Below, in pieces: positions 35,148 to 45,192 of a DNA stretch of 64,000 nt. Location of the stretch: the NCBI GenBank assembly GCA_963825175.1, contig CAWGSA010000002.1, forward strand, positions 372,001-436,000. The letters are read 5' to 3'. The DNA is from DATFTF01 sp963825175. Lineage in GTDB: Bacteria > Acidobacteriota > Thermoanaerobaculia > UBA5066 > Gp7-AA6. How positions within the stretch are numbered: the stretch's first letter is position 1; each line of letters starts with the position of its first letter. The notes below the pieces were generated by a model. That model saw only the letters and a program-made list of their open reading frames with translations, searched no databases and was not told where the DNA came from. Position numbers and translations under genes: made by a program.

Positions 35148-37727
35148 ATGGCGATCGTGGCGGGATCTCGACTCGGGCCTTACGAGGTCTTGGCGCCCCT
35201 CGGAGCCGGCGGCATGGGAGAGGTCTACCGGGCGCGGGACGAGCGGTTGAAGCGCGAGGTAGCGCTCAAGGTCCTGCCGAGCTCGGTCTCGGCCGACCCC
35301 GAGCGGCTTCGGCGATTCGAGCAGGAGGCGCAGGCCGCGAGCGCGCTCAACCATCCCAACATCCTGGCAATTCACGACATCGGGACGCATGAAGGGGCTC
35401 CCTACGTCGTCTCCGAGCTGCTGGAGGGGGAAACGCTGCGGGCAGCGATGGCCGGGACGAAGCTGTCCGCGCGGAAGGCCATCGACTATGCCCTGCAGAC
35501 GGCGCACGGCCTGGCGGCCGCCCACGAGAAGGGGATCATCCATCGAGACCTGAAGCCCGAGAACCTGTTCGTCACGCGCGACGGGCGCCTCAAGATCCTC
35601 GACTTCGGTCTGGCCAAGCTGACCCGCAGCGAGGCGGGCGTCGAGGCCACGAACCTGCCCACGGCGACCGGCACGGAGCCCGGCGTGGTCCTCGGGACGC
35701 TCGGCTACATGTCGCCCGAGCAGATGAAGGGGAGGACCGCCGACGCGCGCTCGGACATCTTCTCGTTCGGGGCGATCCTCTACGAGATGCTGTCGGGCCA
35801 GCGTGCATTCCAGCGCGATTCGGCGGCGGAGACGATGTCGGCGATCCTGCGCGAGGATCCGCCGGATCTTTCCGTCACGAACCAGGGCATCTCGCCGGGA
35901 CTCGAGCAGATCGTGCGGCACGCGATTGAGAAAAACCCGGAGCAGCGGTTCCATTCGGCCCACGACGTGGCGTTTGCCCTGGAGGCCCTTTCGGGTCTCT
36001 CGGCGCCGCGCGTCGAAGTCCCTTCGGGGCGCCTTCGGCGCTCGTTCGCCTGGATCCCCGTCGCAGCCGCGCTGGGCGCGGCGCTCGCCGCGGGCCTCGT
36101 GGCCGGCCGGCTGATCTGGAAGGCGGCGCCATCCTCACCTCCGTCGTTCAAGCGGCTGACTTATGGCCGCGGGCCGATTTCCTCCGCACGCTTTGCTCCG
36201 GACGGGCAAACGATCGTCTACGCGGCGTCCTGGGACGGAGCCGTTAAGCCGCAGCTCTACTCCGTCCGCGCGGAGAGCCCCGAATCGCTCCGATTGTCGC
36301 TCCCGGAAGGGCGCATCGAAGCGGTCTCGCGCAACGGCGAGCTGCTGCTCTTGAATGTCCTTCATTTTTCCACCGGATACGCACGGATCGGCACGTTGTC
36401 GGAGGCGCCCATGTCCGGCAGCGCCTCCCGAGACCTGCTCGAGGACGTCGGCAACGCCAGCTGGGCCCCGGACGGCGCCGCGATCGCGGTCGTGCGCGCG
36501 CCGCAGTGGCGCTATCGTCTGGAGTATCCGGCCGGCAAGGTGCTCGTCGAGACCACCGGGTGGATCAGCGATCCGCGGGTTTCCCCCGACGGAAACACCG
36601 TGGCCTTTCTCGACCACCCGGTCTTCGGGGACGACCGCGGCGACGTCGCGGTCGTGGATCGCTCGGGAAAGAAGAAGATCCTGTCGACGGGATGGGAGAG
36701 CGAACAGGGAATTTGCTGGTCGGCCTCGGGCCGGGAGATCTGGTTCACCGCGACGAAGGCCGGCAGCTCCCGAAGCCTCTACGCCGTCACGCTCTCGGCA
36801 AGTCAGCGCACGGTCGAGACCACGCCTTCCGGGATGACGCTGCAGGACATCTCGCGCGATGGGCGCGTTCTTTTCGTCGACAGCAACTCCCGCCTGGGGT
36901 TCCTGGGATTGCTGGCCGGCGAAACGAAAGAGCGCGATCTGTCGGCACTCGACTGGTCCTATTACCCGATCCTCTCCGCGGATGGAAAGACCGTGGTGTT
37001 CACGGAGCAGAGCGAGGGAGGAGGGCCGGGCTATTCCGTGTACCTGCGCAAGCTGGACGGTTCGGCGCCGGTGCGTCTGGGAGAAGGCAACGCGATGGCC
37101 ATCTCCGGCGACAACCGGTGGGTGATGGCCGCGCTCATCCGTTCGGCCCCGGTGCAGCTCGCGCTGCTTCCGACCGGGGCCGGAGAGCCCAGGAGGTTTC
37201 CGAAAGACGAGATCGAGCATTCCGGCCCGTTCGGGGCTTTTCTCCCGGACGGGAAGCGCATCCTCTTCGGCGGGCGAGCCCCGGGGCGGCCCCCGCGCGT
37301 CTTCGTTCAGGGCATCGAAGGAGGGCCGGCGCGCCCGGTGACCCCGGAGGGCGTCGAAGGGCGTCTTCTCACACCCGATGGAAAGTCGATCGTCGTCCAG
37401 GGGCCCGATGGACCCGCGCTGATCGCGTTGGACGGCGGACCGCTGCGCCCGATTCCGGGGCTCGCGCCGAGCGACACGCCGCTCAAGTTTGCCGCCGACG
37501 GCCGCTCTCTTTTCTTTCGGTCCGACGCCACGAACCAGGCCCCCGCGCGCGTCCTGCGCCTGGACCTCGCCACGGGACGCCGCGAGGTCTGGAAGGAGTT
37601 CACTCCCTCCGATTCGGCCGGAGTCACGTCGCTGGCGGCCGCAGCCCTCTCCGACGATGGGAGGACGATCCTCTTCGGCTACGGACGCTCGCTCGCGACG
37701 CTCTACCTGGCCGAGGGGCTGAAGTGA
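35148..37727 (+). CDS. Membrane Ser/Thr protein kinase with TolB/WD40-like tail (1)
   Basis: This is an 859-residue protein. ATG 35148 is preferred over GTG 35142 because GAGGTGA is correctly spaced. The kinase domain occupies about 10-275: LGAGGMGEVYRA, Lys41, HRDLKPEN, DFGLAKL and SPEQMKG. A membrane helix lies near 300-325 (IPVAAALGAALAAGLVAGRL). The rest is a beta-propeller of TolB/WD40-like repeats (FAPDGQTIVYAAS, VSPDGNTVAFLD, LSADGKTVVFTE, LTPDGKSIVVQG). It is a transmembrane sensor kinase whose ligand is unknown. It is 49 bp upstream of a second kinase of the same design. The leader GTGAAGATGGCGAT is shared with the ORFs at 45079 and 45200. Confidence 0.93.
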   Translation: MAIVAGSRLGPYEVLAPLGAGGMGEVYRARDERLKREVALKVLPSSVSADPERLRRFEQEAQAASALNHPNILAIHDIGTHEGAPYVVSELLEGETLRAAMAGTKLSARKAIDYALQTAHGLAAAHEKGIIHRDLKPENLFVTRDGRLKILDFGLAKLTRSEAGVEATNLPTATGTEPGVVLGTLGYMSPEQMKGRTADARSDIFSFGAILYEMLSGQRAFQRDSAAETMSAILREDPPDLSVTNQGISPGLEQIVRHAIEKNPEQRFHSAHDVAFALEALSGLSAPRVEVPSGRLRRSFAWIPVAAALGAALAAGLVAGRLIWKAAPSSPPSFKRLTYGRGPISSARFAPDGQTIVYAASWDGAVKPQLYSVRAESPESLRLSLPEGRIEAVSRNGELLLLNVLHFSTGYARIGTLSEAPMSGSASRDLLEDVGNASWAPDGAAIAVVRAPQWRYRLEYPAGKVLVETTGWISDPRVSPDGNTVAFLDHPVFGDDRGDVAVVDRSGKKKILSTGWESEQGICWSASGREIWFTATKAGSSRSLYAVTLSASQRTVETTPSGMTLQDISRDGRVLFVDSNSRLGFLGLLAGETKERDLSALDWSYYPILSADGKTVVFTEQSEGGGPGYSVYLRKLDGSAPVRLGEGNAMAISGDNRWVMAALIRSAPVQLALLPTGAGEPRRFPKDEIEHSGPFGAFLPDGKRILFGGRAPGRPPRVFVQGIEGGPARPVTPEGVEGRLLTPDGKSIVVQGPDGPALIALDGGPLRPIPGLAPSDTPLKFAADGRSLFFRSDATNQAPARVLRLDLATGRREVWKEFTPSDSAGVTSLAAAALSDDGRTILFGYGRSLATLYLAEGLK

Positions 37728-37776
37728 TCGCGAACTCTTTTCTCCGGAATCGGCGCCGGCAGGACCCAGGTCCGCC

Positions 37777-40461
37777 ATGACGCTCGGCCCGGGCACCCGA
37801 CTGGGACCCTACGAGATCCTCGCTCCGCTCGGCGTCGGAGGGATGGGCGAAGTGTACAGGGCGCGGGACACGCGGCTCGGGCGCGAGGTCGCAGTCAAGG
37901 TGCTTCCCGGTCACCTTGCGTCGTCCCCGGAGGCGCGGCAGCGGTTCGAGCGCGAGGCCAAAACAATATCTACATTGTCCCATCCGCACATCTGCGCGCT
38001 CTTCGACGTCGGCAACCAGGACGGCGTCGAGTACCTGGTCATGGAGCTGCTGGAAGGCGAAACTCTGGCCGACCGCCTGGTCCGCGGGCCTCTCCCGCTC
38101 GAGCAGACACTGCGTTACGGCGTGGAGATCGCCGAGGCCCTGGACCGTGCGCACCGGCAGGGGATCGCGCACCGCGACCTGAAACCGGGAAACGTCATGC
38201 TGACCAGCGCTGGGGTGAAGCTCCTCGACTTCGGTCTTGCCCGGGCGATCGCGCCGACCGCGAGTGGGGTCGACCTGACCGACTCGCCGACGATCGGCAA
38301 AGGGACGGACATCACGCGGGAAGGCGTGATCGTGGGCACCCTGCAGTACATGGCGCCAGAGCAGCTGGAAGCCCGGCCGACCGACCCCCGGACCGACATC
38401 TTCGCTCTGGGCGCCGTGCTCTACGAGATGGCCACGGGCCGGAAGGCGTTCTCGGGAGACAGCCGGGCGAGCCTGATCTCATCGATCATGACCGCGCAGC
38501 CCCCTTCGATTTCGGCGCTGCAGCCCGTGACGCCGACCTCTCTGGACCGAATCGTCGGGACTTGCCTGACCAAGAATCCGGAGGATCGGTGGCAGTCGGC
38601 GCGCGACGTCGCGCTGCAGCTCGAAACGATCTCCGAGGGGGCCGACGAGGCGCAGCCGGCGGCGGCCGGAGGCCGTCGGTCGCGACTTCGGCAGTGGGCT
38701 CCATGGGCTGTCAGCGTCGCGCTTGCCGCGGTTGCGGCGGCCGCGCTCTGGAAGGCCTCCGTCCGCACGGTCCCGAGTCCCGACTCGGTTCGCTTCCGCA
38801 TGCCGCCGCCCGACAAGGGGTTCTTCTACATGCCGGCGGAAGGAGTCCAGATCGCCGTCTCGCCGGATGGGAACCGGGTCGCGTTCGTTGCGGAGGACGC
38901 TTCGGGCCGCCGGGTCTTCGTGCGACGGCTCTCGGACCCCGACTCCCGGCCTATCGCGGGCACGGACGGAGCGACCTCGCTCTTCTTTTCCCCCGACGGC
39001 CGCTCGATCGGTTTCTTCTCGCCTGACAAGTTGAAGCGTGTCGACCTTTCCGGCAGCGCGCCGGTCTCCATCTGCGACGTGGCCGGAGGCATCGGACGGT
39101 CGGGCACCTGGGGAGCCGATGGCCGGATCCTGTTCGTGTCGGTCCAGGGGGACGCGATCTATCAGGTCGGTGCGGACGGCGGCGGCCGGCCCGAGCCGAT
39201 CCTGCGTGCCGGCCCGGAGCATGGGATCCGGCGCGTGGTGTGGCCGTGGTTCCTGCCGGACGGCCGGCGTTTCCTCTACCTCCAGATACGCAATAGCGGG
39301 GAGCGCACCTTGATGCTGGCCGAGCCCGGCCGGCCTTCCCGGGCGATTGCCCCGATCTCGTTCCGCGCCGAGTACCTCTCTTCGGGCTACCTCGTGTACG
39401 CGCGAGACGGGGTCCTGCTCGCCCAGCGATTCGATCTCGCCGCGGCCCGGGTGAAAGGGGAACCGTTCCCGATCGCCTCGGCCGTGTCGGGCTTTCTCTC
39501 GACCGGATGGGCCGATTTTGGCTGCTCGGCGGCCGGGACGATCGCCTATCAGTCGCACGAGGGGGTTCGGCGTCTCGTCTGGTTCGACCGACTGGGACGG
39601 AGGATCGAGGAGGCCGGGACGCCGGGCCAGTACCTGGGCCTCGCCATCTCTCCCGACGGCAAGCGCGTCGCCTTTGCGCGCGCCCTGCATGGGATCGGAA
39701 CCTTCGACGTCTGGATGCTGGATCTCGTTCGGGGGACGGAGATTCCCGTCACCTCCGACCCCGAGACGAGCGAGTTCGGCCCGGTGTGGCTCCCCGACGG
39801 CAGGTCTCTGCTCTACTCCGCCACGGCCACCGGCTCGCCGCAGCTCGTGTTGCGGGACCTCGCCACGGGACGCGAGACCGCGGTGCTCCCGAGCGCCGGC
39901 TTTCAGGAAGCGCTCGATGTCACGCGGGACGGCCGGATCCTTGCGTTTGCGGAACGGCGCGCCACCGGCGGTGGTTTCGAGCTGTTCACCCTGCCGCTCT
40001 CGGGAGACCGGAAGCCGGCGAGGTTCCCTTATCCCGCCGTCGAGTCGGAGAGCGTGGCCTTCTCGCCGGACGGGCGGGCCGTCGCGTTCATTTCGCAGGA
40101 GTCGGGCCGTTCGGAGGCCTACGTCGCCCCCTGGACGTCACCGGGGGAGAGGATTCGGATCTCTTCCAACGGCGCCGCGACTCTGCGCTGGAGCCGGGAC
40201 GGGCGGGAGATCTTCTACGTGACGCCCGACGGCCGTTTCGCGTCCGTCGCCCTCCGGACCGAGCCGGCCTTGGAGGTCGGCCCGGAGACGACGCTCTTCA
40301 AGAGCGTCGAGGCGGGACGTCCGGGCGGCCCGAGCCACGGCTGGCGGGGGTTCGACGTCTCGGCGGACGGCAGGCGGTTCCTGGCAATCGTGCCCGAGGT
40401 CGTCGCGGAGGAGCAGCCGCTCACGGTCGTGACCAACTGGGCACCAGACGCGAAGAAGTAA
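37777..40461 (+). CDS. Membrane Ser/Thr protein kinase with TolB/WD40-like tail (2)
   Basis: This is an 894-residue protein. The kinase domain (10-280) has LGVGGMGEVYRA, Lys41, HRDLKPGNVML with catalytic Asp, DFGLARAI and APEQLEA, followed by a membrane helix (WAPWAVSVALAAVAAAALWK). The extracytoplasmic propeller has repeats such as VSPDGNRVAFVAE, FSPDGRSIGFFS, ISPDGKRVAFAR and FSPDGRAVAFIS. It differs from its upstream neighbour in the GN variant of the catalytic loop and in a longer kinase activation segment. The tandem arrangement suggests duplication and divergence, and both may share a transcript with the S10 peptidase gene 58 bp downstream. Confidence 0.93.
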   Translation: MTLGPGTRLGPYEILAPLGVGGMGEVYRARDTRLGREVAVKVLPGHLASSPEARQRFEREAKTISTLSHPHICALFDVGNQDGVEYLVMELLEGETLADRLVRGPLPLEQTLRYGVEIAEALDRAHRQGIAHRDLKPGNVMLTSAGVKLLDFGLARAIAPTASGVDLTDSPTIGKGTDITREGVIVGTLQYMAPEQLEARPTDPRTDIFALGAVLYEMATGRKAFSGDSRASLISSIMTAQPPSISALQPVTPTSLDRIVGTCLTKNPEDRWQSARDVALQLETISEGADEAQPAAAGGRRSRLRQWAPWAVSVALAAVAAAALWKASVRTVPSPDSVRFRMPPPDKGFFYMPAEGVQIAVSPDGNRVAFVAEDASGRRVFVRRLSDPDSRPIAGTDGATSLFFSPDGRSIGFFSPDKLKRVDLSGSAPVSICDVAGGIGRSGTWGADGRILFVSVQGDAIYQVGADGGGRPEPILRAGPEHGIRRVVWPWFLPDGRRFLYLQIRNSGERTLMLAEPGRPSRAIAPISFRAEYLSSGYLVYARDGVLLAQRFDLAAARVKGEPFPIASAVSGFLSTGWADFGCSAAGTIAYQSHEGVRRLVWFDRLGRRIEEAGTPGQYLGLAISPDGKRVAFARALHGIGTFDVWMLDLVRGTEIPVTSDPETSEFGPVWLPDGRSLLYSATATGSPQLVLRDLATGRETAVLPSAGFQEALDVTRDGRILAFAERRATGGGFELFTLPLSGDRKPARFPYPAVESESVAFSPDGRAVAFISQESGRSEAYVAPWTSPGERIRISSNGAATLRWSRDGREIFYVTPDGRFASVALRTEPALEVGPETTLFKSVEAGRPGGPSHGWRGFDVSADGRRFLAIVPEVVAEEQPLTVVTNWAPDAKK

Positions 40462-40519
40462 GGAACCGGAGGCCTTTGCAGATCGAGAAACGCGGATGGA
40501 CCGAGACAAAGGAGATCAG

Positions 40520-42097
40520 ATGAACGCACGGATTTTCCTGGCCGCCGCTTTGATCCTGGGTTCGACCCTCGCGGCCCCGGCGCAGCCCAAGCCCAACCCC
40601 GCCGAGTCGAAGAAGAACGAGAAGACCGAGGAGAAGGCGGCCGCGGAGGCCTCCGAGAAGAAAGGCAAGCCGACGGCCGAGCAGTCGGTCACCCAGCACA
40701 ACGTCGTGATCGGGGGCGTCACCGTCAACTACACGGCGACGGCCGGCACGCTCATCCTGCGAAACGAGAAGGACGAGCCGCGCGCGAGCGTCGGGTACAC
40801 GGCGTACACCAGGCGCGACGTCGCGGATCTCTCGCGCCGGCCGATCACCTTCGCTTACAACGGCGGCCCCGGCTCCTCCTCGATCTGGCTGCACATGGGG
40901 GCGCTCGGCCCCCGCCGCATCGTCACGTCCGACGCCGCGGCCACGCTGCCGGCGCCGTACAAGGTCGTCGACAACGCGGAGAGCCCGCTCGACAAGACCG
41001 ACCTCGTGTTGATCGACCCGGTCGGAACCGGGTTCTCCCTGCCGGTCGGCGAAGCCAAGGACAAGGACTTCTGGGGCGTGGACCAGGACATCGAGGCCGT
41101 CTCCCAGTTCATCAAGCAGTACGTCACCGAGAACGGGCGCTGGAACTCGCCCAAGTACCTGCTCGGCGAAAGCTACGGGACGACGCGCTCGGCCGGCGTC
41201 GTCGATTACCTGCAGTCGCGCGAGAACATGGCCTTCAACGGCGTCATCCTCGTCTCCGTCGCGCTCGACATCGAGTCGCTCTTCCCCTGGTCCGGCAACG
41301 ACCGCCCCTACGCGCTCTTCCTGCCGAGCTTCGCCGCCTGCGCCTGGTACCACAAGGTCCTGCCGTCGCCACCGGCGAGCCTGGACGCCCTGCTCGCGGA
41401 GACGCGCGCCTACGCGCTCGGCCCGTACTCCGACGCCCTCATGAAGGGCGACGCGCTCTCCGACGCGGAGGAGAAGACGGTGGCCGAGAAGCTCCACCAG
41501 TACACCGGCCTCTCCGTCGACTACATCGAGAAGGCCCGGCTCCGCATCACCGAGTCGCAGTTCTCCCAGGAGCTCCTGCGCGAGCACCACGTCACGATCG
41601 GGCGGCTGGACGCGCGCTTCACCGGCGTGACCTTCGATCTCCTGGGCGAGAACGCCGAGTACGATCCGCAGTCGGCGGCGATTTCCGCGGCCTTCACCGC
41701 CGCGTTCCTCGACTACCTGCACAAGGACCTGAAGTTCGGCGACGGGAAGACCTATGTCGTCACCAGCACCAAGGCCTTCCCGGCCTGGGACTGGAAGCAC
41801 AAGTTCGGAAACGGCTTCTTCCCGCAGCCCGTCGCCAACACCGGCGTGGACATGGCCCACGCCCTCGGCTACAACCCCAACCTGCGGCTGCTCGTCCTCA
41901 ACGGAATCTACGACATGGCCACGCCGATGTTGGCGACGGAGTACATGATGTCGCACCTCAACCTCGAGAAAAGCCTGCGCGACCACGTCGAGCTCAAGTA
42001 CTACCCGGCCGGACACATGATGTACATCAACGAGCCGTCCTTGAAGAGCTTCAAGGCCGACGTCGCGGCGTTCATCGACCGGACCGAGAAGCGCTGA
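40520..42097 (+). CDS. Exported S10 serine carboxypeptidase
   Basis: This 525-residue protein was started at MNARIF after AAAGGAGAT; it has a signal peptide (to about PAQPK) and a Lys/Glu-rich linker. ITFAYNGGPGSSSIWLHMGA is the oxyanion region, and LLGESYGTTRS carries Ser218. NGIYDMATP carries the Asp and PAGHMMYINEPS the His. These are S10 family motifs. It removes C-terminal residues from peptides and suits the protein-degrading profile of the locus. Its placement after two sensor kinases is notable, but a regulatory link is only inferred. Confidence 0.94.
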   Translation: MNARIFLAAALILGSTLAAPAQPKPNPAESKKNEKTEEKAAAEASEKKGKPTAEQSVTQHNVVIGGVTVNYTATAGTLILRNEKDEPRASVGYTAYTRRDVADLSRRPITFAYNGGPGSSSIWLHMGALGPRRIVTSDAAATLPAPYKVVDNAESPLDKTDLVLIDPVGTGFSLPVGEAKDKDFWGVDQDIEAVSQFIKQYVTENGRWNSPKYLLGESYGTTRSAGVVDYLQSRENMAFNGVILVSVALDIESLFPWSGNDRPYALFLPSFAACAWYHKVLPSPPASLDALLAETRAYALGPYSDALMKGDALSDAEEKTVAEKLHQYTGLSVDYIEKARLRITESQFSQELLREHHVTIGRLDARFTGVTFDLLGENAEYDPQSAAISAAFTAAFLDYLHKDLKFGDGKTYVVTSTKAFPAWDWKHKFGNGFFPQPVANTGVDMAHALGYNPNLRLLVLNGIYDMATPMLATEYMMSHLNLEKSLRDHVELKYYPAGHMMYINEPSLKSFKADVAAFIDRTEKR

Positions 42098-42409
42098 GGC
42101 GGACCGAGCGCCCGACCCGTCTCGCAGAGGTTCGGATCGACAGGAATGGAACGCTGGATACATCGGCGCTACGCCTCCACCATCTACCGCGTCCTCTCGG
42201 ACCTCTTCTTCGTCGACGGTCTGAAAGAGCCCGATCGCCCTCCGCGTATCATTCGCACACGGTCTCGCGACGAGGGAAGGAGGGATCGTGGGGAACGGGA
42301 CCTCGGAGCGGAAGAAGAAGATGGCTTTGTCTCTCCGTCGAGGCTCGAGCGGTGCGAGCCGACGGGCTCGGAATCGGACTTCTTCCGATCGCAAGATGAC
42401 AGCCCGAAC
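42098..42409. other. Gene-free stretch before the propeller sensor gene
   Basis: 312 bp. A possible -10 TATCAT occurs at 42247-42252. A frame is open in phase with the downstream gene from 42146, but it is Arg/Asp-rich without recognisable domain or signal peptide, so it is not taken as coding. No RNA or repeat was recognised. Confidence 0.4.
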
Positions 42410-44986
42410 ATGAAGGCGACGCCGGGGTCGGTCGCGGCTCGAAGCCTGCTTGTCCTGCCGATGTGGCTCGCCGTCGTGTCTCCGGCCGTATCTCTGGATC
42501 CGAACCGCCTGCCCACACAGTACGTTCTCCAGACCTGGGGCGTCGAGGACGGTCTGCCTCAAAGCACCGCGCAGGCCACTCTTCAGAGTCGCGAGGGTTA
42601 TCTCTGGATCGCGACCCAGGAGGGGCTCGCGCGATTCGACGGCGTGCGCTTCACGGTGTTCAACAAGAAGAACACTCCGTCGATCCATGAGGACTTCTTC
42701 ACGTGCCTCGGGGAGGATCCGTCCGGGGCTTTGTGGGCCGGCGGCCTGGGTGGCCTCGTGCGTTATTCGTCGGGCTCGTTTCGCACGTTCACGACGAAGG
42801 ACGGCCTGGCTGGCGACGACGTCCGGGCCCTCGCCATCGACCGCAGCGGGCGGATCTGGGTCGGCGCCCGCACGGGTCTGGCCCGGTCCGCGGCGGGACG
42901 TTTCGAGAGACTGGACGCGGCGAGCCCCTCACGCGTTCAGGCTCTCTGCGCGGGCCGCGACGGCAGCGTCTGGGTCGGCTCGGACCGAGGCCTCGCTCGG
43001 TTGCGCGGGAAGACATGGGAACGTGTCGGTGGTGATCTCGAGAAGGAGTCCGTGCTCTGCATCCGCGAGGAGGGGGACGCCTCCCTGCTCGTCGGAACGC
43101 GGCAGGGCGGCCTGTTCCGCGTCACGGACGGCGTGGCTGCCCGCGTCGCGCCGGCCGAGGCGCTCCGGCGGCATCCGGTCTTTGCCGTACTCCGGGACCG
43201 TGCGGGAACACTCTGGGTTGGGACGGTCGGCGGCGGCCTCATGCGCTGGGACGGCGCCGCGTTCGCGACCTTTCAGATCGAGGGCGGAGAAGGGGAGAAC
43301 GGTGTCCGCTCCTTGCTGGAGGATCGTCAGGGCAGCCTCTGGATCAGCACGGTCACAGGCGGCCTGATCCGGCTTCGCGACGGCCCCTTCCGATCGTATT
43401 CGTCTCTGGAGGGGCTCCCGCAGCAAGCCGTGAACGCGGTTCTGGAGGACCGGCGAGGTGATGTCTGGATCGCGAGCGCGGCCGGATTAAGCCGTATGTC
43501 CGGCAACGCCGTCTCAATCCGCACATTCTCCGAGGGCGACGGCGTCCCTCCCGGCGTCCTCCTTTCCCTGGGCGAAGATCCCGCCGGAAGGATCTGGATC
43601 GGCACCCAGAGCGGCCGCCTGGCTTTTTTCCAGGCCGGACGTTTCGAGCCCGCTCCCCCGGGCTTCCCGGCCTTTCCCATCCTGGCGATGGCGTGGGACG
43701 CGGCCGGCCGGCTCTGGATCGGAACCGACGGCGGAGGCGTCGCTGTCCTCGATTCGGGAGTGTGGAGAGCGTTCACCGCGCGCGACGGCCTGGCCAACGA
43801 TTCCGTGCACGACCTGGCGTTCTCTCGCGACGGCGCGCTCTGGGTTGCGACCTTTGCCGGCGGGCTGTCGCGTTATCTCGATGGGCACTTCACGACCATC
43901 GGCCTTCGCGAAGGGATCGCCAAATTTCAGATCTTGTCGTTGCACGCCGACGCGGACGGCGCAATGTGGGCCGGCACGCTCGGAGGGGGTCTCTTCCGCG
44001 TCGATTCCGGCGGCCGCGTCGTCGTGTTCACCATGAACCAGGGACTGTGCGATGACGTCGTTTACAGCGTTCTCGAGGACGAGGCCGGCTACCTCTGGAC
44101 GAGCAACAATCACGGCGTCGGGCGGGTGAGGAAGCAAGACCTCCTCGATGCCGCAGCCGGGAGACCCGTCGGCTTCACGTGCACGTCGTACGGGAGATCG
44201 GAGGGGCTTCGATTCGGCGAGTGCAACGGCGGGAGTCAGCCCTCCGCCTGGAAGGGGCGCGATGGGCGGCTCTGGTTCACGATCCGGCGCGGCGTGGCGG
44301 TCGTCGATCCGGTCGCCGTTGCGAAATCTCCCCCCGACCGGCCGCCGGATGTCGTCGGGGAGGAGCTCCTGATCGATCACCGACTGTTTCCCGCGGGTTC
44401 CGCCGTCAAGACAGCGCCTGGCCGCGCGGACCTGGAGCTCCACTTCACGGCACTGAACGTCGCCGCGCCAGAGACGGCGCGCTTTCGGGTGCGGCTCGAT
44501 GGCTACGACCGCGACTGGGTCGAGGCGGGCGCCCGCCGCACCGCGTTCTACACGAACCTGCCGCCGGGGACGTACCGTTTCGAAGCGGCTGCCCGGGCGG
44601 CGGGCAGCACTTGGAGCGCTCCGCGTGCTCTCGTCGAGATCCGAGTTCCGCCTCGTCTGTACCAGCGCAAGCTGTTCTGGGTCGTCCTCGGTGCTGCCGT
44701 GATCGGTCTGGCCGGCGCGTTCTACGGCGGCCGGATGAAAGCAGTTCAGCGGCGCGAAGCCGAGCTCGCTCGCCGGGTCGAGGAGGAAATGGCCCGCACC
44801 AAGATCCTCCGAGGCCTCTTGCCGATTTGTGCGTCGTGCAAGAAGATCCGCGACGACAAGGGATACTGGAATCAAATCGAGTCGTTTATCCACACGCATT
44901 CGGAGGCCGAGTTCAGCCATGGCATCTGCCCGGAATGCATGCAACGTCTCTATCCCGATTACATGCCGGAACCGCCATCGTCTTAG
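42410..44986 (+). CDS. Reg_prop/Y_Y_Y propeller sensor with four-cysteine C-terminal tail
   Basis: This is an 858-residue protein with a signal peptide (LLVLPMWLAVVSPAVS). Residues 40-640 form a two-component-regulator-type propeller: repeats with GYLWIATQEGLARFDG, GRIWVGARTGLAR, GTLWVGTVGGGL and RLWIGTDGGGV. A Y_Y_Y domain follows (YDRDWVEAGARRTAFYTNLP and PPGTYRFEAAAR), then one membrane helix (LFWVVLGAAVIGLAGAFYGG). Instead of a histidine kinase or GGDEF domain, it ends in about 70 residues with ICASCKKIRDDKGYW (Cys807, Cys810) and GICPECMQ (Cys840, Cys843). That tail is familiar from other bacterial signalling proteins but has no assigned activity. The output mechanism is unknown. Confidence 0.88.
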   Translation: MKATPGSVAARSLLVLPMWLAVVSPAVSLDPNRLPTQYVLQTWGVEDGLPQSTAQATLQSREGYLWIATQEGLARFDGVRFTVFNKKNTPSIHEDFFTCLGEDPSGALWAGGLGGLVRYSSGSFRTFTTKDGLAGDDVRALAIDRSGRIWVGARTGLARSAAGRFERLDAASPSRVQALCAGRDGSVWVGSDRGLARLRGKTWERVGGDLEKESVLCIREEGDASLLVGTRQGGLFRVTDGVAARVAPAEALRRHPVFAVLRDRAGTLWVGTVGGGLMRWDGAAFATFQIEGGEGENGVRSLLEDRQGSLWISTVTGGLIRLRDGPFRSYSSLEGLPQQAVNAVLEDRRGDVWIASAAGLSRMSGNAVSIRTFSEGDGVPPGVLLSLGEDPAGRIWIGTQSGRLAFFQAGRFEPAPPGFPAFPILAMAWDAAGRLWIGTDGGGVAVLDSGVWRAFTARDGLANDSVHDLAFSRDGALWVATFAGGLSRYLDGHFTTIGLREGIAKFQILSLHADADGAMWAGTLGGGLFRVDSGGRVVVFTMNQGLCDDVVYSVLEDEAGYLWTSNNHGVGRVRKQDLLDAAAGRPVGFTCTSYGRSEGLRFGECNGGSQPSAWKGRDGRLWFTIRRGVAVVDPVAVAKSPPDRPPDVVGEELLIDHRLFPAGSAVKTAPGRADLELHFTALNVAAPETARFRVRLDGYDRDWVEAGARRTAFYTNLPPGTYRFEAAARAAGSTWSAPRALVEIRVPPRLYQRKLFWVVLGAAVIGLAGAFYGGRMKAVQRREAELARRVEEEMARTKILRGLLPICASCKKIRDDKGYWNQIESFIHTHSEAEFSHGICPECMQRLYPDYMPEPPSS

Positions 44987-45078
44987 ACGATTCGGCCCGG
45001 CCCTTCCGGTTCCCATTCCGACCCGATCGGCAAGCGCCCCCGCGGGCGTCTGTGATCGGGTGAGCCGATGAAGTGAAG

Positions 45079-45192
45079 ATGGCGATCGGAGCAGGGGTGC
45101 GGCTGGGGCCTTACGAGATCCTGTCGCCTCTGGGCGCCGGGGGCATGGGAGAGGTCGGCGCTTCGCGCAAGTCCGATCGGGTGATCGGGTGA
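45079..45192 (+). pseudogene. Orphan kinase glycine-loop ORF (37 residues)
   Basis: ATG 45079 has the same GTGAAGATGGCGAT start context as the kinases at 35148 and 45200. It encodes MAIGAGVRLGPYEILSPLGA then GGMGEV, the kinase N-terminus and glycine loop, and then runs into GASRKSDRVIG and a stop. The kinase at 45200 starts 7 nt later. It may be a decayed kinase 5' end, or a leader peptide. It differs enough from the next kinase that it is not a recent tandem duplication. Confidence 0.6.

Noticed and set aside
42146..42409. In-frame N-terminal extension of the propeller sensor
   Set aside because: The added 88 residues are charged and unstructured, and would bury the signal peptide that begins at 42410.
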